Origin: Syntrophaceae bacterium UBA2210
GTDB taxonomy: Bacteria > Desulfobacterota > Syntrophia > Syntrophales > UBA2210
Direction: 5' to 3'
DNA: 11,346 nt
Assembly: GCA_002327865.1 (NCBI GenBank)
Contig: DCUQ01000014.1
Span: 1 to 11,346, forward strand
Shown here: one piece after another, positions 5,112-11,346 of the stretch
How the letters are laid out: each line of letters begins with the position of its first letter
Numbering within the stretch: position 1 is the first letter of the stretch
Position numbers and translations under genes: made by a program
The notes under the pieces: generated by a model
The model's input: only the letters and a program-made list of their open reading frames with translations
Told to the model about the DNA's origin: nothing
Databases searched by the model: none

Positions 5112-7577
5112 ATGTTCGATAACAGGCATATGAATGAAGAAATCAGCCTCCGGGATTACCTGAGCGTCATACTCCGGAGAAGATGGCTGATCGGCATTAT
5201 CGCTCTCGTGGTGTTCCTGGGTGTTATCATAGCAACCCTTGCCGCCGCGCCTGTCTACGAGTCTAGATCGACCATCCAGATATACCAGAAGAGCGGGGGA
5301 TCGACGAATCTCGAAACCCTCCTGGAAGAGAGCTTTACCGGCGGCGGCAGCCTGCCCAAGGCGATGATCCAGACACAGGTCGAGATACTCAAGAGCCGGA
5401 CGGTTTCCGAGAAGGCGGCAAAGTCGAGCCTGTACCAGATCCGTATAAAGCCCGAGCACAGGATGATCGGAATCCTGCTCGGCCGGATAGGAGAAAAATT
5501 GTCGAAGATTTTCTCTTCGAAAGATTTCGCGGAGGAAACGGCCGCCAGACCCGTCTCCTTCACGACACTTAGCGTGGGAGATGTCAACAAAAAACGCGGC
5601 TATGTTCTCAGATTCGACGGACCCTCCTCATTCGTGATCAAAAGGGACAATAACTCGGGTTTCGAAGAAAAAGGGGAACTTAACAAACCCTTCTTCGGGC
5701 CGGACTTTGCCATCATGGTCGAAGGCGACCGCGCGAAAAAGGGTAAAACTATCGAATTCAGCGTTCTGCCCCTGTCTTCGGCGAGCGAAAGCCTGAGGGC
5801 CGGCCTGGAGGTTTCCCCGATAAGAAACACCGAACTTATCGAGATATCCGCCACAGATCTTCAACCCTCCGCCGCGATCGCGAAGGTGAACGCTATCGTT
5901 TCGGAATACAAGAAACTCGCCGTTCTGAAAAACACCGAAGACGCCGAGCGGGCGATTTCCTTTATCGACGAGCAGATAGAAATACTCAACAAACGATTAA
6001 AATCTTCCGAAAACAGGCTCATGCTTTTCAAGGAAAAGGAAAAATTTGTTTCTCTGAGCGACGATGCCACCATAACACTGCAGCAGCTTATAGCGTCCGA
6101 TGTCGAGCTGAAAAAAAACGAGAGCCTGCGGAAGCAGGCGGAACTTATCGTCAGCATGAGTGCCGACGATACTTCGGATACCAGCATCGTGACTCTCGGC
6201 GCCAGCATAGAGAACCAGCGGTTGAATGCCCTTGCCCAGAGGTTATCCGAACTCCAGTCCCGCATGATCACCCTGAAAATCAGCTACAAGGAAAAACATC
6301 CCCTGGTCGTCGAAACCGCCGAACAGATCAGGGAAGCTAAAAAGGCCATCGACTCGGAGCTCTCATCCGTGATCGCGTCCCTGAAAGTTAACGAGAAATC
6401 CATAAAAGACAACATCTCCTTTTACGAGGCGCGTATAAAAGACCTTCCCGACGCCGAAAAGCGGCTGGCGGAACTGACAAGGGAAACGGGCGTACAGCAG
6501 AGCGCCTATTCATCCCTGCTCCAGAAGAAGCAGGAATTCGAGATAATAAAAGCTAGCGAGATCGGTAACGTATGGGTTGTCGACAAGGCCGGCTCGGCTG
6601 GAATGGTCAAACCCAGGGCGAAACGGAACATACTCCTCGCGCTGATTATCGGCGTATTCATGGGAGTCGGGATCGCCTTCTTCTTGGAATATCTGGACAA
6701 CACGATAAAGAACCCCGACGACCTGAAGGAGATTACCACCGTTCCCCTCCTGGGATCGATCATGAAGTTTGATGAGGGAGATTCGGGGGGTAAAAACAAA
6801 GAGCTCATAACCCATGTAACGCCGAAGGCCAATATATCCGAGGCGTTCAGAACGATCAGGACGAACGTATTCTTTACATCCTTCGACACACCTAAGAGAT
6901 TGATAGGCGTAACCAGCGCGCTGCCCGGAGAGGGCAAAACATTATTCGTCGCCAACCTGGCCGTCTCCGTTACCCAGGCGGATAAAAAGGTTCTGCTTGT
7001 CGACACCGATATGCGAAGACCGCGCCTGCACAGGCTGTTAGATCAAAAGCGGTCGCCGGGACTTTCCAACTTGATAATGGCCGACGATATCGAAGAATCG
7101 CTACGCGACGTTACGAAAAAAACCCCGATACCGGGTCTGGATATTATCTGTTCCGGCGATATCCCGCACAACCCGAACGAGATGCTGGGTTCGCAGAAGA
7201 TGAATAGCATAATCGATACCTTGTCCGGCAGGTACGACTATATCTTTTTCGACGGTCCTCCCGTGCTGTCGGTAAGCGACGCGGTCGTGCTGTCGCATCG
7301 CCTCGACGGAATGATCTTCGTCGTGAGCGCCGAAAAGACCGAAAAAGAAGCGCTGATACAGGCGCTGGAGACCATGCCCGACGGCAAGATGCTCGGCTTG
7401 GCTCTCAACAAGGTCAACGTCTCCTCGAACGGATACTACTACAGGTATTACTACCAGTACTACTACAGTTACGGAGACCAGGGGCAGGGCAAGGAAAAAA
7501 AGAGAAAAAAGGTAAAAAGTTCGAAAAAACACATGAACAGGGGATGGAGCTTCCTGCGCGATAAATTGAACCTTTAA
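5112..7577 (+). CDS. wzc: Wzz-BY-kinase fusion, polysaccharide co-polymerase (Wzc/ExoP type)
   Basis: An 821-residue inner-membrane tyrosine autokinase that sets chain length and couples synthesis to Wza. In order: Wzz N-terminal segment EEISLRDYLSVILRRRW, TM1 about 25-45, periplasmic domain with coiled-coil stretches about 270-312 and 400-470, TM2 about 505-526, then a cytoplasmic BY-kinase. The oligomerisation motif EAFRTIR is at 577-583, Walker A ALPGEGKT at 603-610, Walker A' VLLVDTDMRRP at 627-637 and Walker B IFFDGPP at 711-717. The tyrosine cluster has ten Tyr between 775 and 787 (YYYRYYYQYYYSY). It is followed by 34 more residues, including a lysine-rich stretch, whereas in most relatives the cluster is at the very end. 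AGGGTGAT lies 8 nt before ATG 5112; ATG 5130 is a possible alternative. CpsB, encoded upstream, is the likely phosphatase. Confidence 0.95.
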   Translation: MFDNRHMNEEISLRDYLSVILRRRWLIGIIALVVFLGVIIATLAAAPVYESRSTIQIYQKSGGSTNLETLLEESFTGGGSLPKAMIQTQVEILKSRTVSEKAAKSSLYQIRIKPEHRMIGILLGRIGEKLSKIFSSKDFAEETAARPVSFTTLSVGDVNKKRGYVLRFDGPSSFVIKRDNNSGFEEKGELNKPFFGPDFAIMVEGDRAKKGKTIEFSVLPLSSASESLRAGLEVSPIRNTELIEISATDLQPSAAIAKVNAIVSEYKKLAVLKNTEDAERAISFIDEQIEILNKRLKSSENRLMLFKEKEKFVSLSDDATITLQQLIASDVELKKNESLRKQAELIVSMSADDTSDTSIVTLGASIENQRLNALAQRLSELQSRMITLKISYKEKHPLVVETAEQIREAKKAIDSELSSVIASLKVNEKSIKDNISFYEARIKDLPDAEKRLAELTRETGVQQSAYSSLLQKKQEFEIIKASEIGNVWVVDKAGSAGMVKPRAKRNILLALIIGVFMGVGIAFFLEYLDNTIKNPDDLKEITTVPLLGSIMKFDEGDSGGKNKELITHVTPKANISEAFRTIRTNVFFTSFDTPKRLIGVTSALPGEGKTLFVANLAVSVTQADKKVLLVDTDMRRPRLHRLLDQKRSPGLSNLIMADDIEESLRDVTKKTPIPGLDIICSGDIPHNPNEMLGSQKMNSIIDTLSGRYDYIFFDGPPVLSVSDAVVLSHRLDGMIFVVSAEKTEKEALIQALETMPDGKMLGLALNKVNVSSNGYYYRYYYQYYYSYGDQGQGKEKKRKKVKSSKKHMNRGWSFLRDKLNL

Positions 7578-7603
7578 AAGGGGTCGAAACCCTTGCCGAC
7601 TCC

Positions 7604-7716
7604 GTCATACCGGCTCCTTTTTGTCATACCGGTGTAAACCGGTATCCAGTGCCTTTTTCAGTCATTCCGGCGAAAGCCGGTGCTCCTTCGTCATACCGGC
7701 GAAAGCCGGTATCCAG
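7604..7716 (+). repeat. Four-unit hairpin repeat array upstream of the GIY-YIG gene
   Basis: All units point the same way: a left half (7604-7614), a full unit with GTAA loop and T-A closing pair (7623-7649), a unit that loses its ATCCAG end (7661-7681, GAAA loop) and an exact consensus unit (7690-7716). The array starts 26 nt after the wzc stop and ends 9 nt before the next ATG. Confidence 0.9.
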
Positions 7717-7725
7717 GAATAATCA

Positions 7726-8016
7726 ATGGACAAACAACCGGCAGTCTATATCCTGGCAAGCAAACGAAACGGAACCCTATATATCGGAGTAACCTCAGAC
7801 CTTGTTAAAAGAATATGGGAACACAAAAACAACATCGTGGAAGGTTTTACCAAACGCTACGACGTTCACCAACTGGTCTGGTACGAAATACACGAAAGTA
7901 TGGAATCGGCTATTGAGCGAGAGAAGCGACTGAAAGAATGGAAACGAAAATGGAAACTGGCACTGATTGAAGAAATTAATCCCGATTGGAAAGACTTGTA
8001 CAATACGATCCTTTGA
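7726..8016 (+). CDS. Small GIY-YIG domain protein (putative endonuclease)
   Basis: A 96-residue stand-alone GIY-YIG domain. It opens with AVYILASKRNGTLYIGVTSDL, where VYI and YIG are the name-giving strands, followed by the conserved arginine and histidine of LVKRIWEHK, the TKRYDVHQLVWYE strand, and the EREKRLKEWKRKWKLALIE helix with its expected glutamate, ending with NPDWKDLY. This is the usual set for the short GIY-YIG nuclease-like family; substrate and role are unknown for most members. It has no polysaccharide link and interrupts the cluster. The ATG is preceded by AGGA (7715-7718), whose first two bases are the end of a hairpin repeat, and the TGA is followed at once by CTGG, the end of an oppositely oriented repeat. 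This suggests the gene arrived or moves with its repeats. Confidence 0.9.
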   Translation: MDKQPAVYILASKRNGTLYIGVTSDLVKRIWEHKNNIVEGFTKRYDVHQLVWYEIHESMESAIEREKRLKEWKRKWKLALIEEINPDWKDLYNTIL

Positions 8017-8068
8017 CTGGATTCCCCCGTATCGAGTACGTGGCAGGCTTATCAAGGTCCGGCATGAC
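8017..8068 (-). repeat. Chimeric minus-oriented repeat directly after the GIY-YIG stop
   Basis: It begins CTGGATTCCCCCGTATC, resembling 3444-3462, and ends CCGGCATGAC (8059-8068), i.e. GTCATGCCGG on the minus strand. The middle does not pair well, so it looks like two repeat ends joined. Confidence 0.6.
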
Positions 8069-8085
8069 AAAAAAAATATATCTTC

Positions 8086-8112
8086 GTCATGCCGGCGAAG
8101 GCCGGTATCCAG
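8086..8112 (+). repeat. Hairpin repeat, GAAG loop, followed by T-run
   Basis: GTCATGCCGGC, loop GAAG, GCCGGTATCCAG. Its first ten bases are the exact reverse complement of 8059-8068, giving a second possible long hairpin. Seven T follow at 8114-8120; the stem is separated from them by several bases, so termination is possible but not clear. Confidence 0.8.
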
Positions 8113-8135
8113 GTTTTTTTATCGTTTTCTGGCGC

Positions 8136-8160
8136 GTCATCCCGGACTCCGATTCGGGAC
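8136..8160. repeat. GTCATCCCGG...CGGGAC palindromic variant
   Basis: TCCCGGACTCC and GATTCGGGAC form an imperfect inverted repeat with the family's GTCAT left end. It is the last repeat before wzi. Confidence 0.5.
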
Positions 8161-8200
8161 GAAATAACGCCTTCTTATGAAGCTGTAAAACCTCCATGTA

Positions 8201-9730
8201 ATGAATAAAATCCAATATCTCGTCATATTCACGATAATCGTCTTCGCAACGGCCGCGAACGCCTCCGTCAACATATCGCCCGGGTCGTCTTTCTACGAGG
8301 ACCTGGATGTCCTCGTCTCGAAGGGGGTTATCGAGAGCAGTCTGTCGTCGACAAAACCATTTACCCGGGCTGAAGCGGGCAGGCTGGTTGCGGAGGCGAT
8401 AACCCGGGCCGGCACAGAAGAATCTTCCCCCTGCGAAGCCCTGCTCGAAACCCTGTCGAAGGAATATAAGGACGAGATCGCCGAAGCCGTGGAACCGGGC
8501 AGCGGGCCCGGTACCTTTATAAAGCCGTTGGAATCATTTTCCGTCGTCTATAATTACCTGAACGGACCCTGCTCCGTATTCAATAACGAGGGGATTGCGT
8601 ATTACGACGGTCACAACGCGATGGCCGGGTTCGAGTCGCGGGGCGAGCTGTGGAATGTCTTTTCGTTCTATGTCCAGCCCGTCGTTCTATACAATCAGCG
8701 GCTGGATAATGTCGACGGAAACGACGATACCGTGGTCAGGCTGCAGAAGGGATATGTAAAGTTTCACGCCGGCAATTTCGAAATCGAAGCAGGCAGGGAT
8801 TCGCTCTGGTGGGGGCCGGGGTATCACGGTTCACTTCTTCTCTCGAACAACGCCAGGCCCTTCGACATGATCAAGCTGTCGAACCCCAGGGGCACGCTTC
8901 TCCCCTGGATCCTGAGCAGCCTGGGACCATTCAGGTATAATCTGTTTCTGGCCGAACTGGACGGTGATCCGCAATCCGGTCACCCTCCGGATTCGAAGCT
9001 GCTCGGCGCGAGGATCGACTTGAAACCCCATCCCCTGATGGAATTCGGAATGTCGTATCTCGCCCATTTCGGCGGAGACAGGCCGGGTATCGACAGCCTG
9101 GGTTTTTCGGATTATGTCGATATAATACTCAGCAACGAATGCCGGGACGGCGACAGGCGGGACAGCAACAAGGAATTTGCCGTGGATGTTGCCGTCACGA
9201 TACCGCATGTCGACCGGTTTCTGCCGGTGGCCGAATCCGTAAAACTCTACGCGGAATGGGGAGCGGAAGACGCGGGCTATCCGCCTGACAAGCGTGCTTA
9301 TATCCTGGGAATGGCACTGTACGACTTCTTCACGATAGACGGGCTTACCGTGCGGGCCGAGTATGCCGATATCTCTCCTGAGAGCGGTGCCGGTTCCTGG
9401 TACACTCATTCTTTCTGGCCGATGGAGTATTACGGAAATGTTTTCGGACACCACGCCGGTTCCGATTCCGATGATATTTTCCTGGGATTATCTCACCGCC
9501 TCACGGATTGTTTTTCATACGAGATAGGTTTCGACAGAGAGAGAAGCGGCCTGAGCCTCGCCGACACACAGGAAAAACATCAATATTTCCTGAAAGCCGG
9601 CTTTAAGATGAGTGAACTGCTCAGGTTCACGCTCAGATACGCGTACGAAACCATAGACAATTATGAAAACATAAAAGACCAGAGGCAGAGGAACCATTTC
9701 CTGGGCACCGAAATCACCTGGGACTTTTAA
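8201..9730 (+). CDS. wzi: Capsule assembly outer-membrane protein, Wzi family
   Basis: A 509-residue predicted beta-barrel, close to the length of E. coli Wzi, which sits in the outer membrane and helps attach exported polysaccharide to the surface. The N terminus MNKIQYLVIFTIIVFATAANA is a signal peptide with likely cleavage after Ala21. A short helical region follows (about 31-66, FYEDLDVLVSKGVI... PFTRAEAGRLVAEA) of the SLH-like kind that precedes the barrel in this family. The family signature EAGRDSLWWGPGYHGSLLLS and NNARPFDMIKLSNP fall near residues 196-229. The remainder alternates aromatic and polar residues and ends in TEITWDF, a typical terminal barrel strand with final Phe. No good Shine-Dalgarno is visible before ATG 8201, and the upstream 184 nt are repeats. 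Its place after wza-wzc supports a capsule or bound-EPS role. Confidence 0.88.
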   Translation: MNKIQYLVIFTIIVFATAANASVNISPGSSFYEDLDVLVSKGVIESSLSSTKPFTRAEAGRLVAEAITRAGTEESSPCEALLETLSKEYKDEIAEAVEPGSGPGTFIKPLESFSVVYNYLNGPCSVFNNEGIAYYDGHNAMAGFESRGELWNVFSFYVQPVVLYNQRLDNVDGNDDTVVRLQKGYVKFHAGNFEIEAGRDSLWWGPGYHGSLLLSNNARPFDMIKLSNPRGTLLPWILSSLGPFRYNLFLAELDGDPQSGHPPDSKLLGARIDLKPHPLMEFGMSYLAHFGGDRPGIDSLGFSDYVDIILSNECRDGDRRDSNKEFAVDVAVTIPHVDRFLPVAESVKLYAEWGAEDAGYPPDKRAYILGMALYDFFTIDGLTVRAEYADISPESGAGSWYTHSFWPMEYYGNVFGHHAGSDSDDIFLGLSHRLTDCFSYEIGFDRERSGLSLADTQEKHQYFLKAGFKMSELLRFTLRYAYETIDNYENIKDQRQRNHFLGTEITWDF

Positions 9731-9737
9731 TACTCGC

Positions 9738-9770
9738 GTCATACCGTCCCGGATCAGAGTCCGGCATGAC
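9738..9770. repeat. GTCATACCG...CCGGCATGAC palindromic variant
   Basis: Both ends carry the GTCAT type (GTCATACC on the + strand, GTCATGCC on the - strand), with CCGGATCAGAGTCCGG in the centre. It lies 7 nt after the wzi stop. Confidence 0.6.
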
Positions 9771-9798
9771 GTATTGGCTTGGATAATCCCTTACTGTC

Positions 9799-9842
9799 TT
9801 CAATCTTTTAATTAAACATTCAACATTCAACATTAAACATTG
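9799..9842 (+). repeat. A/T-rich heptad tract
   Basis: TTCAATCTTTTAATTAA followed by ATTCAAC units of period 7 and ending in CATTG. It forms one composite unit with the hairpin repeat at 9858, as at 2132-2201. Confidence 0.75.
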
Positions 9843-9857
9843 CAATTACGCTACTCC

Positions 9858-9925
9858 GTCATACCGGCGAAAGCCGGTATCCAGTTCTTTTTTTATTAGT
9901 CATTCCGGCGAAAGCCGGTATCCAG
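9858..9925 (+). repeat. Two tandem hairpin repeats
   Basis: An exact consensus copy (9858-9884, GAAA loop), a T-rich spacer (TTCTTTTTTTATTA), and a second copy (9899-9925) with T instead of A in the left arm, giving one unpaired position. The spacer T-run directly after the first hairpin could give weak termination downstream of wzi. Confidence 0.85.
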
Positions 9926-9994
9926 AGCATTTAGAAGTCTGACCCCGGTATTATTCTGTATTACTCTTATGTTTTTTCACCCTTGTATTTAAAA

Positions 9995-10000
9995 AAGGAG
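9995..10000 (+). promoter_or_regulatory. Strong Shine-Dalgarno of the dehydrogenase gene
   Basis: AAGGAG lies 7 nt before ATG 10008. It is the best ribosome binding site in the window and fixes the start. The stretch before it (about 9940-9994) is free of recognised repeats. Confidence 0.75.
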
Positions 10001-10007
10001 CATTCAA

Positions 10008-11288
10008 ATGCATAGAACGGTTTCAGTAATAGGCCTCGGCTATGTGGGTCTCCCTGTCGCTGTGGCCTTCGGGCTGAAAAGCAGGACCATCGGCTTTGAC
10101 GTCGATGTGGAACGTATCTCGGAACTGCGGCAGGGAAGGGACCGTACCGGCGAGGTGACGCCGGATGACCTCGGCCGTGCCGATATCCTTTTTACGAGCG
10201 CGCCCGAAGAACTGCGACAGGCCGATTTTCACATCGTCGCCGTGCCCACCCCCGTGGATGATGCCAAGCGGCCCGACTTGACCTTCATTATCCGTGCGTC
10301 TGAAACAGTGGGGAAGATTTTAAAAAAAGGTGACATCGTTGTCTATGAATCGACGGTATATCCCGGAGTCACGGAAGAGGAATGTGTGCCGATACTGGAG
10401 CGTGTTTCCCGCCTGGTCTGCGGAAGCGATTTCGCTGTCGGTTACAGTCCCGAGCGCATTAATCCCGGCGACAGTGAGCATACCTTTTCTAAAATCAGGA
10501 AGATCGTCTCCGGCTGGGACACCGAGACGCTGGAGATAGTTGCTTCGGTCTACGAGTCAGTCGTGGTTGCCGGTGTTCACCGGGCCGCCACCATCCGTGT
10601 CGCCGAGGCGGCCAAGGTCATCGAGAATACCCAGCGGGACCTGAATATTGCCCTTGTTAACGAACTTGCCATGATCTTTGACCGGCTGGATATCGACACC
10701 AATGATGTCCTGGAGGCAGCCGGCACCAAGTGGAACTTTCTCGGGTTCAAACCGGGCCTGGTCGGCGGACACTGCATAGGCGTCGATCCTTACTACCTTA
10801 CCCACAAGGCCGAAAAGATCGGCTATATACCCCAGGTGATCCTTTCCGGACGCCGCATCAATGACGATATGGGGAAATTCATTGCCCAGCGAACGATCAA
10901 AGAGATGATCCGTGCCGGTCAGAATGTTCTTGACGCAACGGTTACGGTACTGGGATTGACCTTTAAGGAAGGTTGTCCCGACCTGCGCAACTCCCGGGTT
11001 ATCGATATTATCCGTGAGCTTGAAGATTACGGTGTCAGGGTCCAGGTACACGACGCCCTGGCCGACCCTGAAGAAGCCCTTGTCGAATACGGTGTTTCTC
11101 TGACCCCCTTCGACCGGTTGATCCCCGCCGCAGCCCTGATCGTGGCTGTCGCCCATCAGGAGTACCGGGAACTGACGCCGGGCCAGTTGAAATCGTTGAC
11201 CAACAGCCGTCCCCTCGTGGTTGATGTCAAGGGCCTTTATGAACGGCAGGCCCTCGCAGCCGCCGGAATCCGTGTGTGGAGACTGTAG
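10008..11288 (+). CDS. tviB: UDP-N-acetylhexosamine 6-dehydrogenase, TviB/WbpO type
   Basis: A 426-residue cytoplasmic nucleotide-sugar dehydrogenase that oxidises C6 of a UDP-sugar twice with NAD+, giving a uronic acid. The NAD-binding GLGYVGLP is at 9-16, VPTPVDDAKRPDL at 79-91, the ESTVYPGVTEE segment at 114-124, YSPERINPGD at 146-155, AKVIENTQRDLNIALVNE at 202-219 and the catalytic Cys256 in GGHCIGVDPYYL. TFKEGCPDLRNS at 318-329 and ENTQRD match the UDP-GlcNAc/UDP-GalNAc group (TviB, WbpO, WbpA) better than UDP-glucose dehydrogenases, so I favour UDP-HexNAcA as product; the exact sugar is open. It has a strong Shine-Dalgarno site. AGA/AGG make up only about 5 of 33 arginine codons, against roughly half in wzc by my hand count, so it may have a different origin or higher expression. 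Its product may feed the polymer made here. Confidence 0.92.
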   Translation: MHRTVSVIGLGYVGLPVAVAFGLKSRTIGFDVDVERISELRQGRDRTGEVTPDDLGRADILFTSAPEELRQADFHIVAVPTPVDDAKRPDLTFIIRASETVGKILKKGDIVVYESTVYPGVTEEECVPILERVSRLVCGSDFAVGYSPERINPGDSEHTFSKIRKIVSGWDTETLEIVASVYESVVVAGVHRAATIRVAEAAKVIENTQRDLNIALVNELAMIFDRLDIDTNDVLEAAGTKWNFLGFKPGLVGGHCIGVDPYYLTHKAEKIGYIPQVILSGRRINDDMGKFIAQRTIKEMIRAGQNVLDATVTVLGLTFKEGCPDLRNSRVIDIIRELEDYGVRVQVHDALADPEEALVEYGVSLTPFDRLIPAAALIVAVAHQEYRELTPGQLKSLTNSRPLVVDVKGLYERQALAAAGIRVWRL

Positions 11289-11306
11289 GAATAAGTACAA
11301 CATTTC

Positions 11307-11323
11307 GTCATACCGGTGAAAAG
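11307..11323 (+). repeat. Truncated hairpin repeat at the right edge
   Basis: GTCATACCGGTGAAAA is the left arm and loop of the standard unit, which then breaks off into GAAGTGTCCCCGAAAATT. The break looks like a junction with other sequence that continues beyond the window. Confidence 0.6.
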
Positions 11324-11346
11324 AAGTGTCCCCGAAAATTTGAACA

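Noticed and set aside
7578..7594. AAGGG/CCCTT inverted repeat after the wzc stop as a terminator
   Set aside because: Only five base pairs, a seven-base loop and no T-run follow.
7604..7716. Regular repeat array as a CRISPR
   Set aside because: Repeats are short palindromes with variable truncation and spacers of about 8-11 nt, no uniform 30-40 nt spacers and no cas genes.
7967..8180. Two overlapping 64-66 codon + strand frames after the GIY-YIG gene
   Set aside because: They overlap the GIY-YIG 3' end and then read through repeats; the peptides (RHAGEGRYPGF) are translated palindromes.

Overview
The window is a stretch of an exopolysaccharide/capsule locus from a Gram-negative bacterium, with every recognised gene on the + strand. 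The Gram-negative call rests on an outer-membrane export lipoprotein (Wza type) and a Wzi-type outer-membrane protein. Abundant short palindromic repeats, A/T-rich heptad tracts, and small orphan four-helix-bundle and GIY-YIG genes remind me of Desulfobacterota (former Deltaproteobacteria) or related environmental lineages. I cannot fix the taxon from this sequence.

Layout: the 3' end of a four-helix-bundle (23S intervening-sequence-like) gene (2-196); a UDP-glucuronate decarboxylase without a usual start codon (353-1282); a GNAT acetyltransferase (1402-2031); a PHP-type tyrosine phosphatase of the CpsB family (2477-3289); a Wza-like export lipoprotein (3648-5093), 18 nt before a Wzz-BY-kinase fusion of the Wzc/ExoP type (5112-7577); a 96-residue GIY-YIG protein enclosed by repeats (7726-8016); a Wzi-like barrel (8201-9730); and a TviB/WbpO-type UDP-HexNAc 6-dehydrogenase (10008-11288).

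How they fit: the decarboxylase and dehydrogenase would make acidic or pentose sugar nucleotides (UDP-xylose, UDP-HexNAcA). The GNAT may acetylate a sugar or lipid. Wzc and CpsB form a tyrosine kinase/phosphatase pair that controls chain length and export through Wza, and Wzi would hold the polymer at the surface. No glycosyltransferase, flippase or polymerase is in the window, so the rest of the pathway must lie elsewhere.

The unusual part is the DNA between the genes. Except for the wza-wzc junction, every gap (119-445 nt) is filled with repeats of two main kinds. One is a roughly 27-nt hairpin with GTCAT and ATCCAG ends and a four-base loop that is usually GNRA on one strand. The other is an A/T-rich tract of AACATT-like units that usually ends in CATTG. 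They also occur fused as a composite unit. The tracts run up to the first codons of three genes, replacing any visible Shine-Dalgarno site, and the GIY-YIG gene lies exactly between oppositely oriented repeat copies, like a self-contained mobile unit.
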